Assembly: GCF_000172175.1 (NCBI RefSeq)
Contig: NZ_ABJL02000008.1
Span: forward strand, 1,116,001-1,180,000
Reading direction: 5' to 3'
Origin: Bacteroides intestinalis DSM 17393
Lineage (GTDB): Bacteria > Bacteroidota > Bacteroidia > Bacteroidales > Bacteroidaceae
DNA: 64,000 bases
Below the pieces are notes generated by a model. The model saw only the letters and a list, made by a program, of their open reading frames with translations. It did no database searches and had not been told where the DNA came from. Each line of letters begins with the position of its first letter. Position 1 is the stretch's first letter. Made by a program: the position numbers and the translations under genes. Shown here piece by piece: positions 26,964 to 36,619 of the stretch.

Positions 26964-27932
26964 ATGAAAAAACTAGTATTCAATATCGCTATATTAATAT
27001 GTGTGATCTTCACTTCCTGTTCAGACGATGACAGCGTAAATATTGTTTCATTGAACACTTTCGGCACAAAGTTTTGCCGTAATGATGTGGTGAAAGTGTT
27101 TGTTTCTGCCGAACTCAGTGATGATACAGATGTTAGTTATGAATGGGGATGCGATGGTGGAAGCATGACAAATCCTCAAGGACTATTTGAGAATGTATGG
27201 AAAGCTCCGAATGAAGCCGGAACTTATGAAATCTGGTGTACGGTGAAATGTGGGGGTAAGAAAGAAACCCGTCGTTCTAAAATGACTGTACTGGACGAGC
27301 TGTTTTATTCTAACTTTGAAACTCCTTATTATAATGAAGGCTGGTCTAATGCATCTATGACAGTAGCATTTGACGCTAATAAGGGAACGAATGGTGCAGT
27401 TAAACTGACTTCCACTAAAGCCGACGGCCGTTTTGCCCGTAGCTGGAATAATGTATCTGTTCCTTTCTCCACACAAGTGGACTATGCAGTAAATGCTTGT
27501 CCTTCAGATAATAATTTTGCAGAGATCCGTATTGAATTTGCCCGTATCAATAATGCCACGTTTTATGTAACTAAGGCATGCTTTACAACCTACCCCAAAA
27601 CAGGAGCATGGAAAGCAACTTATACCACAACCAATGTGACAACAGGAGAGACGACAGATATTACAATAGATGAAGGTACGGATACGGCAAACTTTAAATT
27701 TAAAAAGGACGCTTTCAAAACAATTGCAGTATCAATCGATGCAAATAAGAAATTCATAGTTTACTATGATGGCAAGAAATATTTTGAGAGCAGTGCATTA
27801 GCCAGTGTGCAGGAGCAGTATTATGTATCTCGCTCTGGTTTCGGATTGGACAACAAAGTCATTATTTTTGCCGACAATCTATTTGTATTTGATAACGGTA
27901 CAATCTGTACAGCCGAACCTCGTGAAAGATAA
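26964..27932 (+). CDS. PKD-like lipoprotein, candidate surface glycan-binding protein
   Basis: The 322-residue lipoprotein starts 'MKKLVFNIAILICVIFTSCS' with lipobox Cys19. An N-terminal Ig/PKD-like domain (about 25-115) contains 'VSYEWGCDGGSM' and 'VWKAPNEAGTYEIWCTV'. The rest looks like a jelly-roll domain ('YYNEGWSNASMTVAF', 'KKFIVYYDGKKYFES'). No catalytic residues were identified. Its place after SusD and the FAS1 lipoprotein, with a homolog in the right operon, suggests glycan capture at the surface. A strong hairpin follows 21 bases after the stop. Confidence 0.7.
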   Translation: MKKLVFNIAILICVIFTSCSDDDSVNIVSLNTFGTKFCRNDVVKVFVSAELSDDTDVSYEWGCDGGSMTNPQGLFENVWKAPNEAGTYEIWCTVKCGGKKETRRSKMTVLDELFYSNFETPYYNEGWSNASMTVAFDANKGTNGAVKLTSTKADGRFARSWNNVSVPFSTQVDYAVNACPSDNNFAEIRIEFARINNATFYVTKACFTTYPKTGAWKATYTTTNVTTGETTDITIDEGTDTANFKFKKDAFKTIAVSIDANKKFIVYYDGKKYFESSALASVQEQYYVSRSGFGLDNKVIIFADNLFVFDNGTICTAEPRER

Positions 27933-27952
27933 ATAATCAATCTCATTCATCG

Positions 27953-28006
27953 AAAAAGGAGAGAATATTGGACATACATATTGTGTTTGAATATTCTCTC
28001 CTTTTT
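27953..28006 (+). terminator. Strong hairpin inside the left operon, before the plug-only gene
   Basis: Perfect 17-bp arms (27953-27969 and 27990-28006) ending in T5. It would stop or weaken transcription into the plug-only gene. An equivalent hairpin lies at the same point of the right operon (47912-47954). Confidence 0.85.
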
Positions 28007-28023
28007 ACTAATATTATAAAGAT

Positions 28024-28695
28024 ATGAAATATCGTATTCTAGTTTTATTATCAGTTATTCTGGTTTCATTGGCAGGAATAGCACAAGATAATGTGACAGG
28101 AGTTGTCCTGAATGAAAAAGGTAAACCGGTCAAGAAGGTAAAAATGCGGGTAAAGGGGCGTATGAAAATGCTTTCCACTTCATCAAAAGGTACATTTGAA
28201 CTGGGTAATGTGAAAACAGGCGATACACTGTTGGTCTATCCTAACAGAAAGTTGGTGGCTTATGTGCCTATGTCAGGAATTCCAACTTATACCATACATT
28301 TGGGGAAGAATTCATTGTGCTATGCCACGAGTGAAAAAACAATAACCTGCATGTATCAGAAAATACCGGAACAGACCTATAACAGTAATATTATTACTTA
28401 TGAGAGAATCCAGCAATTAGACGTCAACAATTTAATAGATTTGCTGCGAGGTAATATTGCCGGATTGCAGATTAATTATTCAGACGGACAAATGAAGGCC
28501 TCAATACGGGGAAGTTCATCTTTTGCTCTCAGTACCGAACCGCTTTTCATTGTAGGCGGAACCGAATATAATTCATTGGAAGAAGCCAATAATGCAGTGT
28601 CAGTAGAAGACATACGAGAAGTCGAGATTAAAAAAGATGGTTCTGAATACGGTATGAAAGGAGCGAACGGTGTTATTATCATACGGATAAAATGA
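28024..28695 (+). CDS. Plug-only SusC-like protein without a barrel
   Basis: This 223-residue exported protein has a signal peptide ending near GIAQ. A CarboxypepD-reg-like domain (about 23-90, 'VTGVVLNEKGKPVKKV') and a TonB-type plug region ('NLIDLLRGNIAGLQI', 'SIRGSSSFALSTEPLFIVGG', 'YGMKGANGVIIIRIK') follow, and it then stops exactly where the barrel would begin. No barrel remnant is seen in the 329 bases that follow, so this is not an obvious frameshift. A homolog with the same end point exists at 47233-47898. It is likely periplasmic; the role is unknown, perhaps competing for or capping TonB/SusC. Confidence 0.75.
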   Translation: MKYRILVLLSVILVSLAGIAQDNVTGVVLNEKGKPVKKVKMRVKGRMKMLSTSSKGTFELGNVKTGDTLLVYPNRKLVAYVPMSGIPTYTIHLGKNSLCYATSEKTITCMYQKIPEQTYNSNIITYERIQQLDVNNLIDLLRGNIAGLQINYSDGQMKASIRGSSSFALSTEPLFIVGGTEYNSLEEANNAVSVEDIREVEIKKDGSEYGMKGANGVIIIRIK

Positions 28696-28799
28696 TCCTT
28701 CACTAACTTTTCTGTCATGAAAAACATCTTAAACTGATTCTCCCATAAAATGAAGTTGTTTTTTGGGAAATTATTATCTATTGCAATAAAAATGCAAAC

Positions 28800-28847
28800 T
28801 TTTGAGATGCAACTGATATTAGGTTAATAAATTCATTCCTTCCTTTG
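28800..28847 (+). promoter_or_regulatory. Promoter region of susC2 with TTTTGAGA and TTCCTTTG at fixed spacing
   Basis: TTTTGAGA at 28800-28807 and TTCCTTTG at 28840-28847 have exactly the same 48-base span as the pair before the gene at 34160. The 329-base gap between the plug gene and susC2 otherwise holds AT-rich leader and the repeat copy at 29021. Confidence 0.45.
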
Positions 28848-29020
28848 TAGTGTTGTTAGTCTAACCACATTATGAATGTTCTAATACTAAATTTATAGCA
28901 ATGTATATTATTTTTTATATACATATGCTATGGCTTATGTAATAGAAATCATTTAATAATAAAACGAGAAAGCGTTGGAAAAATGCTTTGTTTATTTAAG
29001 TCTAATCAAAAAAAAGCAAT

Positions 29021-29065
29021 TTTAATGAAAAGGAAAGAACACAAATCGAAATCGCTGTTATGGCG
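29021..29065 (+). repeat. Third, 45-bp copy of the susC 5' repeat
   Basis: It matches 21464-21508 (and 54485-54529 on the other strand) at 44 of 45 positions; the only difference is a G for A at 29032. It covers the ATG and first codons of susC2. A short TTTAAGTCTAAT segment upstream is also shared, but the rest of the leader is not. Confidence 0.9.
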
Positions 29066-32000
29066 TATTTTGTTGGTACTGTTGAGCTTCTCTTTTGGTA
29101 CTATAGTACATGCTCAGAATATAACAGTAACAGGAAGCGTAGAGGATCAGAATGGTGAACCGTTAATTGGAGTGACAGTTGCAGAATTGAACACTACTAA
29201 CGGAGCAATTACTGACATTGATGGTAATTTTTCTATTAAATGTGTTAAGGGTGCGACTCTTAAGTTCAGTTACATTGGCTATAAGGATGTAACCAAAGTC
29301 GTTACTGAAAGTAATCTGAAAATTGTATTAGTTGAGGATTCACAAGCTTTAGATGAAGTAGTTGTAGTAGGGTACGGTACGCAGAAAAAAGGAAGTGTAA
29401 CGGGTAGTGTAACTAGTGTTGATGCCAAAGCTATTGAAGATTTTCCATCTGCTAATCTGTCTTCAGCATTAGCAGGACGCCTTTCGGGTGTATATATAAC
29501 TCAAGGGACAGGTAAACCGGGAACTTCAGCCTCTTTTAGTGTACGCGCTAAAGGTACTCCTAATAATTCTGACCCACTATATGTTATTGATGGAGTAGTA
29601 AGGGATAAGATGGCGTTTGACGCACTGGATGCTAGTGAGGTGGCTAATATATCGGTGTTAAAAGATGGTGCATCGGCAGCAGTTTATGGTGCCCGTGCTG
29701 CTAATGGTGTTGTATTGATTACCACTAAGAAAGGTGGAAACGCGAAACCAACTATCAATTATACTGGTACGGTAGGTATCGATGTAGCTGCTATGATTCC
29801 AGAGACGCTCAGTGCTTATGAACATGCTGTTTATTTGAATGACCGTGCTATACAGGGTTATCTTAACAATGCTATTTGGAATCCGAATGTAGAACAGCAA
29901 GATCCGACTACCAAGTCTTCTTGGTATACAGATGACGAGTTGGCACATTTCAAAACAACTGATTATAGTTTTCTGGATGATGCATGGAAAACTCCATGGT
30001 CTACTCGTCATGCTATCAATATTACCGGTGGAACCGAAAAAGTACGCTATTTTATCGGTGGTTCTTATTTCTACAATGTAGGTTCATTTGATAATCTGAA
30101 GTATTCTAAATATAATTTCCGTGCTAGTATTGATGCTGATATTAGTAAGAATTTTACAGTTGGTTTGAATATCAGTACAGATAATCGTAAAGATACCAAA
30201 CCCAATTGGAAGTCTGACGGTGACCGTGATCGTATGAATGACTTATACAAGGGATTATTGCTCCGTACCAAGATGATTCCAAGTATGATTGATGGAATGC
30301 CAGTAGGTAACTTTATTGAATGGCATCCGTTAATGCTTATTAGCGAAGAATCGGGTTTGCATACTAAGAAATGGCAAAATGTTAATGTCAATGCGACTGC
30401 GGAATATCGAGTTCCATTTGTAAAGGGGTTGAAGTTGAAAGTACAGTATAACCGTACATTGGATAATCGTTTGATTAAAAAGGTGAATTTCCCGTATGAG
30501 ATGTATAACTTCCAGACTGCCGGAACAAACAATCATTATATTGACCCGAGTAATGTAGTAGTATCTACCAAAACTCGTGATGACGGTAACTATGTATTTA
30601 AAGAAAATCAGTTGGCAGAGGAATATCAATTAAACCTATTTGTAACTTACGACCGTAAGTTTGGTAATCATGATTTAAGTGCATTATTTGTTTATGAACA
30701 ATCTGAAGGTGATAGTGAGAAATTTGATGCACAGCGCAATAAACTAATCACTTGGGAAATGCCGGAATTTTTCGGTGCAAGTGGTGATGCTTCTGAATCT
30801 ATTGTTGGGGCTGGTTCTGTAAGTGAAAGTGGTCGTCTTTCCTACGTAGGTCGTCTGAACTATGCTTATGCAGACAAGTATCTACTAGAAGCTGCATTCC
30901 GTGTCGATGGTTCTACAAAATTTGCTCCTGATCAACGCTGGGGTTTCTTCCCCTCCGTTTCAGCAGGATGGCGTATTTCCAGTGAACCTTTCTTCTCAGA
31001 GAATATCAAGTTTATCGATTATATGAAACTGCGCGGTTCCATTGCTACATTAGGAAATGATGCTATTGGCGGTTGGCAATGGATGGCTCGTTACGGAATT
31101 ACTACAGGTGCCGTATTCAATGGGTTATCTTATGGATTGGAGCCTAAGGAAGTTCCTAATCCTAAATTGACTTGGGAGAAATCAACTTCTTACAATATCG
31201 GTTTTGATAGCCGTTGGTTTAGAAATAAATTTGATTTCAGCTTTGAATATTTTTACAGACGTACATACGATATTCTTGATAATCTGAATGTGAGTGTACC
31301 TACTACATTTGGTGCATCTTTGCCAAAAGAGAACTATTCTGAGGTTAAATCCCGTGGCTTCGAAGTAGAACTGGGATACAATGACAGAATCGGTAAATTG
31401 GACTATTATTTAAGAGGTAACTTTAGTTTTGCAAACAGCTGGTGGTCCAAGAAAGATGAAGCAGAAAATATCCGGGCATACAAATCTGAAATCGGTCAGT
31501 CATTGAGCCGTGAATGGGGATTTGAATGCATTGGTATGATTCGTACCGAGGAACAGTTACAGCAATATATGGAAGAAAATCCGAATATGACCATTAAAGG
31601 GCAGAAACCCGGTTTAGGTATGTTGATATACAAAGATGTACGTGGTCCTGAGAGTGATGAACCGGATGGTATCATTACAGATGATGACAAAGTTGTTATT
31701 ATTGAGAATAAAGTAGCTCCTATCACTTATGGTTTTACGATTGGCGGTAAATGGAAAGGATTCATGCTTGATATATTCTTCCAAGGTATGGCCGGTCATA
31801 AGAAGTTGATGGATTTCCGTGGTAATGGTATCAATGCCCATACAAGTACATTCAAATATTATAATGATCACTGGACCCCGGAGAATACAAACGCTTCAAT
31901 GCCGGGCGCTACACAGTATAAGAATAATGAAGCTTCTTCCTTCTGGGTACGTAATGCTTCTTTCTTGCGTTGCAAAAATATATCCATATCTTATGATTTG

Positions 32001-32171
32001 CCGAAAACATTCGTTCAGCGGATAGGCATTGATAAGGCAAGGCTTTTCTTGAATGGTACAAACCTCTTCTTATTACAAGATAAAGTAAAATGGATGGATC
32101 CCGAAGCTACGAGTATTTCAGACTATCCTGTTATGAGAAACTTCTCATTTGGTTTGAATATAACGATCTAA
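29025..32171 (+). CDS. SusC-like TonB-dependent outer-membrane transporter (SusC2)
   Basis: The 1048-residue protein has a signal peptide MKRKEHKSKSLLWRILLVLL ending at HAQ. The carboxypeptidase-regulatory domain begins 'GSVEDQNGEPLIGVTVAELN', the plug shows 'DEVVVVGYGTQKKGSVTGSV' and 'GVVLITTKKGG', and the barrel ends 'MRNFSFGLNITI'. The first 14 residues are almost identical to SusC1 and SusC3, reflecting the shared DNA repeat, while the remainder diverges. The ATG at 29025 is preferred over an in-frame ATG at 28983. It is followed 24 bases later by SusD2 and is driven by its own upstream region. Confidence 0.93.
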   Translation: MKRKEHKSKSLLWRILLVLLSFSFGTIVHAQNITVTGSVEDQNGEPLIGVTVAELNTTNGAITDIDGNFSIKCVKGATLKFSYIGYKDVTKVVTESNLKIVLVEDSQALDEVVVVGYGTQKKGSVTGSVTSVDAKAIEDFPSANLSSALAGRLSGVYITQGTGKPGTSASFSVRAKGTPNNSDPLYVIDGVVRDKMAFDALDASEVANISVLKDGASAAVYGARAANGVVLITTKKGGNAKPTINYTGTVGIDVAAMIPETLSAYEHAVYLNDRAIQGYLNNAIWNPNVEQQDPTTKSSWYTDDELAHFKTTDYSFLDDAWKTPWSTRHAINITGGTEKVRYFIGGSYFYNVGSFDNLKYSKYNFRASIDADISKNFTVGLNISTDNRKDTKPNWKSDGDRDRMNDLYKGLLLRTKMIPSMIDGMPVGNFIEWHPLMLISEESGLHTKKWQNVNVNATAEYRVPFVKGLKLKVQYNRTLDNRLIKKVNFPYEMYNFQTAGTNNHYIDPSNVVVSTKTRDDGNYVFKENQLAEEYQLNLFVTYDRKFGNHDLSALFVYEQSEGDSEKFDAQRNKLITWEMPEFFGASGDASESIVGAGSVSESGRLSYVGRLNYAYADKYLLEAAFRVDGSTKFAPDQRWGFFPSVSAGWRISSEPFFSENIKFIDYMKLRGSIATLGNDAIGGWQWMARYGITTGAVFNGLSYGLEPKEVPNPKLTWEKSTSYNIGFDSRWFRNKFDFSFEYFYRRTYDILDNLNVSVPTTFGASLPKENYSEVKSRGFEVELGYNDRIGKLDYYLRGNFSFANSWWSKKDEAENIRAYKSEIGQSLSREWGFECIGMIRTEEQLQQYMEENPNMTIKGQKPGLGMLIYKDVRGPESDEPDGIITDDDKVVIIENKVAPITYGFTIGGKWKGFMLDIFFQGMAGHKKLMDFRGNGINAHTSTFKYYNDHWTPENTNASMPGATQYKNNEASSFWVRNASFLRCKNISISYDLPKTFVQRIGIDKARLFLNGTNLFLLQDKVKWMDPEATSISDYPVMRNFSFGLNITI

Positions 32172-32195
32172 TTATATAAAAAACACTTGAATATT

Positions 32196-33974
32196 ATGAA
32201 ATCAAAACATATAATAGCTATTACAGCATTGACATTTGCAAGCTTGACCAGTTGTACTTCCGTATTGGATAAAGATGACCTGACAGCTGTCAGCGAAAAG
32301 GCAACATGGAATAGTGAAATTCTAGCTACAGCTTTTTTGGATAAATGCTACAAAGATAATCTACCGTCATTTAGTGGTGATTATTCTAAATATAGTGATG
32401 AGGGCAACGGAGGCGGTGATTTTATTCATGGTCGACTGACAGCGGTAGCTACTGCCGGAGGTCCGTTAGGAGAACACTGGCCTTATGACAAGATATATAC
32501 TATCAATGTTCTGTTAACAAGTATTGATGGAGGTAGCTTGTCCGAGGACATCCGGAATCGTATAAAAGCACAAGCGCTTTTCTTACGTGCTTATCAGTAT
32601 TTTGAGATGGTAAAAATTTATGGAGGTGTACCTTTGGTTTTAATCCCGCAGGACAGACATAGTGACGATTTATATGTTACTCGGAATACAGCAAAAGAGT
32701 GTATTGACCAGATAGTGAAAGATCTTGATGATGCTGCTGTCTCGTTACCCAGCATTTGGGGTGAAAATGACTTTGGACGTATCACCAAAGGAGCAGCTAT
32801 GGCTTTTAAAGGACGTGTGTTGCTGACTTATGCCAGTAAGCAATTTAATCCGAATAATGACCGTACCCGTTGGCAGACAGCATACAATGCCTGCTTAGCG
32901 GCCCAAAAGGAACTGTCAGAGAACGGACAACGTGCTTTACATCCTGTTTATAAGGAGATATGGACAAAAGAGACTACCTCTGAGACTGTAATCACTACCC
33001 GTTTTCTCGATCCGGTGCGTACACACAATTTCATGGCAGGGCTTCGTCCGTTGGAATTTTCGGTAGGAGCTACAGGTAACCACCATCCTACATTGGATAT
33101 GGCACTTGCTTTCCCAATGGCTGATGGTACTACTCCGGGAGTAGATGTAGATGGTGATGGCGTGAAAGAAGCTTTTGATCCTACTGCTACTGACGCTACC
33201 GGTATGTTTTGGTTGAACCGTGACCCTCGTTTCTATGATATCATCGTTTACAATGGTGCTGAATATCCATTGAATGGTATGCCGGACTGGTTCCAAGGTT
33301 GCATGTACACTTACAAAGGTGGCGAAGATACTCATAGTCCGACTGGCACGGGATTTTATTCATGCAAGTTCTCTATCCCTGAAAAGACAGCTACCGAAGC
33401 TAAGGATCACGGTGACATGGATTGGATCGAAATGCGTTATGCAGAAGTATTATTGAATCTTGCTGAATGTGCTGCGGAAGTAGGAAATAAATCTGATGAA
33501 GTTTATACTATCCTGAAAGATATTCGTAAACGAGCCGGTATAACGGCCAATGCGGACGGGCTCTATGGTTTAAAAGCAAATATGAGCCAACAAGAATTGA
33601 TTGATGCCGTTCTTTATGAACGCCGCATTGAATTGGCTTATGAGGGCAAACGTTTCTGGGATTTGCTTCGTCGCAAGATATTCTCTGATATGCAAGGATA
33701 TTCCCGTTACAGAATTGAAATACAGGTGAAGAGCGAATATGCTACTATGGCACGAAGAGATTTTATCACTATGATAAAGAACGATCCGGAATTGATGACA
33801 AAGAATTATTTCAAGTATTTCACTACTCAAACCTGGAGAATTGACGAAACCTATCAATGGAATGTAAAAGACACCTATTACTTCCAGGGATTGGCTCGTA
33901 AACACTTCGAACAGAATCCGAAACTGCAACAGACCATCGGTTGGGAAAGTGGTGATTTCGATCCATTAAAATAG
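32196..33974 (+). CDS. SusD-like glycan-binding lipoprotein (SusD2)
   Basis: This 592-residue RagB/SusD lipoprotein has signal 'MKSKHIIAITALTFASLTSC' with Cys20. Family landmarks are 'AQALFLRAYQYFEMVKIYGG' (TPR-like), 'MRYAEVLLNLAECAAEVGNK' and 'ERRIELAYEGKRFWDLLRRK'. It is longer than SusD1 and SusD3 by about 65-75 residues, with an extra Asp/Gly-rich insertion ('DGTTPGVDVDGDGVKEAFD') resembling a calcium-binding loop. The ATG at 32196 is chosen over a TTG nine bases upstream. It ends with a terminator, closing the SusC2-SusD2 unit. Confidence 0.92.
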   Translation: MKSKHIIAITALTFASLTSCTSVLDKDDLTAVSEKATWNSEILATAFLDKCYKDNLPSFSGDYSKYSDEGNGGGDFIHGRLTAVATAGGPLGEHWPYDKIYTINVLLTSIDGGSLSEDIRNRIKAQALFLRAYQYFEMVKIYGGVPLVLIPQDRHSDDLYVTRNTAKECIDQIVKDLDDAAVSLPSIWGENDFGRITKGAAMAFKGRVLLTYASKQFNPNNDRTRWQTAYNACLAAQKELSENGQRALHPVYKEIWTKETTSETVITTRFLDPVRTHNFMAGLRPLEFSVGATGNHHPTLDMALAFPMADGTTPGVDVDGDGVKEAFDPTATDATGMFWLNRDPRFYDIIVYNGAEYPLNGMPDWFQGCMYTYKGGEDTHSPTGTGFYSCKFSIPEKTATEAKDHGDMDWIEMRYAEVLLNLAECAAEVGNKSDEVYTILKDIRKRAGITANADGLYGLKANMSQQELIDAVLYERRIELAYEGKRFWDLLRRKIFSDMQGYSRYRIEIQVKSEYATMARRDFITMIKNDPELMTKNYFKYFTTQTWRIDETYQWNVKDTYYFQGLARKHFEQNPKLQQTIGWESGDFDPLK

Positions 33975-34025
33975 TATACCAAAATACAGAATCTCTTAAT
34001 TAAGGTATTTAGTTAAGTCAATATT

Positions 34026-34068
34026 GAGCAAACTTTTACTCTCAGTAGTAGAAGTTTGCTCTTTTTTT
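34026..34068 (+). terminator. Rho-independent terminator after SusD2
   Basis: Arms GAGCAAACTT (34026-34035) and AAGTTTGCTC (34052-34061) followed by T7. Confidence 0.88.
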
Positions 34069-34074
34069 ACAAGC

Positions 34075-34122
34075 TTTTGAGACAATCTATATAATGGAAA
34101 TCATTTTTTTCCTCTTCCTTTG
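34075..34122 (+). promoter_or_regulatory. Promoter region of the beta-helix/jelly-roll gene (TTTTGAGA ... TTCCTTTG)
   Basis: TTTTGAGA at 34075-34082 and TTCCTTTG at 34115-34122 have the same 48-base span as at susC2. The terminator just before makes an independent promoter here necessary. Confidence 0.45.
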
Positions 34123-34159
34123 TTACACCATTAATTAACTTTATTGAATAAGACAAAGA

Positions 34160-36619
34160 ATGAAGAACATTTATTATCTACTATGCCTTCTTTTCCCCCT
34201 ATCCATTATGGGGCAGGAACCAATGGGCAAAAGCCAGTGGGTTTATTCGGATGCTAACGGAAAGTTAGTGTATAAAGCCACTAAGAGAGGTGACCGGATT
34301 ATCGACTTTTCACATGCCGGATATAAGGGCGGTGGTGTAACCTTGCCATACGTTCCGGCAAAACTGACCGTACATCCTTTAGGAGAAAACGAAGATTGCA
34401 CGGATTATATTCAAAAAGCCATTGATATGGTTTCCGCACTTCCCAAAGATGCCGATGGCTTTCGGGGTGCAGTTCTGCTGGCACCGGGACGTTACGTATG
34501 TAACCGTTCTCTTCAGATAATGACAGATGGCGTCGTATTGCGCGGTAGCGGAAGTGATCCGAGTGGAAGTGTTATCGTCATGACCGGAGATAAACATACG
34601 GCAATCGTAGTGAATAATGGCATCCGCCAACGTGCAGGCAATCGTTTAGGCGAAGCTGCTCCGGATGAAAAAAGTATAAAGGTGACTGACAAGTACATCC
34701 CTGCCGGTTCATATCGTTTGACGGTAGCTGATGTTTCCGGACTTTCCGTCGGCGACAATATAGAAATACGCAAACCCGTAACCGAGAAATGGATCAAATA
34801 TATGAAAATGAATGATCTGGTTCGTGACGGGAAACCTCAAACTTGGATAAAGGCAGGACGGCAACTGATTGCCGAACGGACCATTGCAGGTATCGAAGGA
34901 AATACAATTGTGCTGAGTGTCCCGCTGGTAGACTCTTACGATGCAAAATTTACCGATGACAATACTACATTAGTGGTAGCCAATAACGTACAACGCCTCC
35001 GTCAGTGCGGTGTGGAGAATCTGCGCATCGAGTCGCCCGCACAAGCGGTCAATCACGGGAAAGCATTATATTATGCACTAAGAATCTACGGAGAAGACTG
35101 TTGGGCAAAGGACATCAATGCATTGGAAACCATGGAGAGTATAGGTGTAGGCGGGCGACGCATCACTTTGCAGCAGATTAACGTAATCAGAAGGGCTTTG
35201 CACCAGGGAGCTTCCAAGCCGGCGGAGTTTGCACCGAACGGAGGACAGATTCTGATTGACCGTTGTTCGGTAGAAGGAGATAATATCTGGTTTGTGGCAC
35301 TTGGCGCCGGGCAAACAGGGCCTATTGTGTTCCTTAATTGTAGCTTCAAAGGGAATGGCCGTATAGAAGGGCATCAACGCTGGAGTACAGGTTTATTGCT
35401 TGACAATTGTAATTTGCCGGGCGGAGGTATTGATTTCAAGAACCGCGGCTCTATGGGTTCCGGTCATGGTTGGGGCACAGCCTGGTCTGTTGCCTGGAAT
35501 TGCTTGGCGAAGAGTTATGTAAATCAGATTCCTCCGGGCACTTATAACTGGGTAATAGGCAGTAAAGGAGAAAGTACTCCGTTGCGTCGTCCCTTCAATC
35601 AGTCCGGTCCTACGTTGCCGGTAGGTGTTTTCGACTCGCATGATACTCCGGTTGCTCCTCAAAGTCTTTATCTGGCGCAATTGAAGGAACGTTTGGGCGA
35701 ATCTGCATTACAAGCCATTGGATATGGGCCTACCGTGCAGTTACCTTCCCCTGTCCGCTCCGACTATACTTTTCAGGGAGGTATGCAAGCTTCTCGCGAG
35801 TTAGCGGGAAAAGATTACCGAGCTATACACGAATATATGCGTGCCTTGGGTTGGGACTATTCCGAACATCCCAATATCTCGAAAAACGACCATTACGACG
35901 GTGTGCATTGTGAAGTTCTTTTTGATGCTACCCTGCAGCAATATGTTTTCAAATTCACCAATCATGCCAATGCCAGGGCGCTGGACAGTGACCGGGGAAG
36001 ATTGCTGAGTGACCGCCAGCGCAATGAAATGAAGAGCCAAACCAACCATGACTGGTATCATCTGAACGGAAACTGGAATGAGTGGCAACGGCTGGAATGG
36101 AAATTCCGCATACCCAAAGGTTTCCAACCCACCACCAAGTTCTGTCATCTTCACCAACTAAAGGCACAGGAAGGCAACAATGGCGCCCCACTCATTACTA
36201 TCAGTACCCGTTGCGATAAAGACGGAGGGAATAAGCGTGTACAAGTGATTCATACTGGCGACACACGGACTTCCGGCAAGGGTGTTATCATAGACAACCT
36301 TCCGCTTGCCGACTTTGAAGATGAATGGATACAAGTGGAGACAGAAATGCATTATACCCATCATGGCACGTTCCGCATCAAACTGACCCGTATCAGCGAT
36401 GGGAAAGTGCTTGCCGACCAATCTTTCGCAGATGTAGACTTATGGAGGAAGGGGGCGACAAGTATCCGGAATAAATTCGGTATTTATCGCAGTCTGGGGC
36501 GGAAAATGCAAAGTGCATCTGACAGACCTGATAACGGACTTAAAGATGAAAGCCTGCAGTTGGCTGATTTCAAAGTTTATGAAGCACATACCAATCCGAA
36601 TCCTCAGCCGCACGACTAA
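34160..36619 (+). CDS. Two-domain candidate lyase: right-handed beta-helix fused to a jelly-roll lyase-like domain
   Basis: The 819-residue protein has a signal peptide ending near SIMGQ. Residues about 20-520 form a pectate-lyase-like beta-helix with 'DYIQKAIDMVSALPKDADGF', 'GVVLRGSG' and the motif M432-GSGHGW. It is followed by 'PQSLYLAQLKERLG', like other PUL beta-helix proteins. Residues about 538-819 are a separate domain ('WQRLEWKFRIP', 'CHLHQLKAQEGNNGAPLITI', 'NKFGIYRSLGRKM') that recalls jelly-roll polysaccharide lyases of the PL13/PL20 type. The same domain occurs alone in the lipoprotein at 43353-44366. The domain is similar enough to suggest lyase action on uronic-acid polymers, but catalytic residues are not assigned. 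Confidence 0.7.
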   Translation: MKNIYYLLCLLFPLSIMGQEPMGKSQWVYSDANGKLVYKATKRGDRIIDFSHAGYKGGGVTLPYVPAKLTVHPLGENEDCTDYIQKAIDMVSALPKDADGFRGAVLLAPGRYVCNRSLQIMTDGVVLRGSGSDPSGSVIVMTGDKHTAIVVNNGIRQRAGNRLGEAAPDEKSIKVTDKYIPAGSYRLTVADVSGLSVGDNIEIRKPVTEKWIKYMKMNDLVRDGKPQTWIKAGRQLIAERTIAGIEGNTIVLSVPLVDSYDAKFTDDNTTLVVANNVQRLRQCGVENLRIESPAQAVNHGKALYYALRIYGEDCWAKDINALETMESIGVGGRRITLQQINVIRRALHQGASKPAEFAPNGGQILIDRCSVEGDNIWFVALGAGQTGPIVFLNCSFKGNGRIEGHQRWSTGLLLDNCNLPGGGIDFKNRGSMGSGHGWGTAWSVAWNCLAKSYVNQIPPGTYNWVIGSKGESTPLRRPFNQSGPTLPVGVFDSHDTPVAPQSLYLAQLKERLGESALQAIGYGPTVQLPSPVRSDYTFQGGMQASRELAGKDYRAIHEYMRALGWDYSEHPNISKNDHYDGVHCEVLFDATLQQYVFKFTNHANARALDSDRGRLLSDRQRNEMKSQTNHDWYHLNGNWNEWQRLEWKFRIPKGFQPTTKFCHLHQLKAQEGNNGAPLITISTRCDKDGGNKRVQVIHTGDTRTSGKGVIIDNLPLADFEDEWIQVETEMHYTHHGTFRIKLTRISDGKVLADQSFADVDLWRKGATSIRNKFGIYRSLGRKMQSASDRPDNGLKDESLQLADFKVYEAHTNPNPQPHD

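Noticed and set aside
28024..28695. Frameshifted susC remnant
   Set aside because: The stop follows the plug cleanly, no barrel sequence follows, and a homolog of the same length occurs at 47233-47898.
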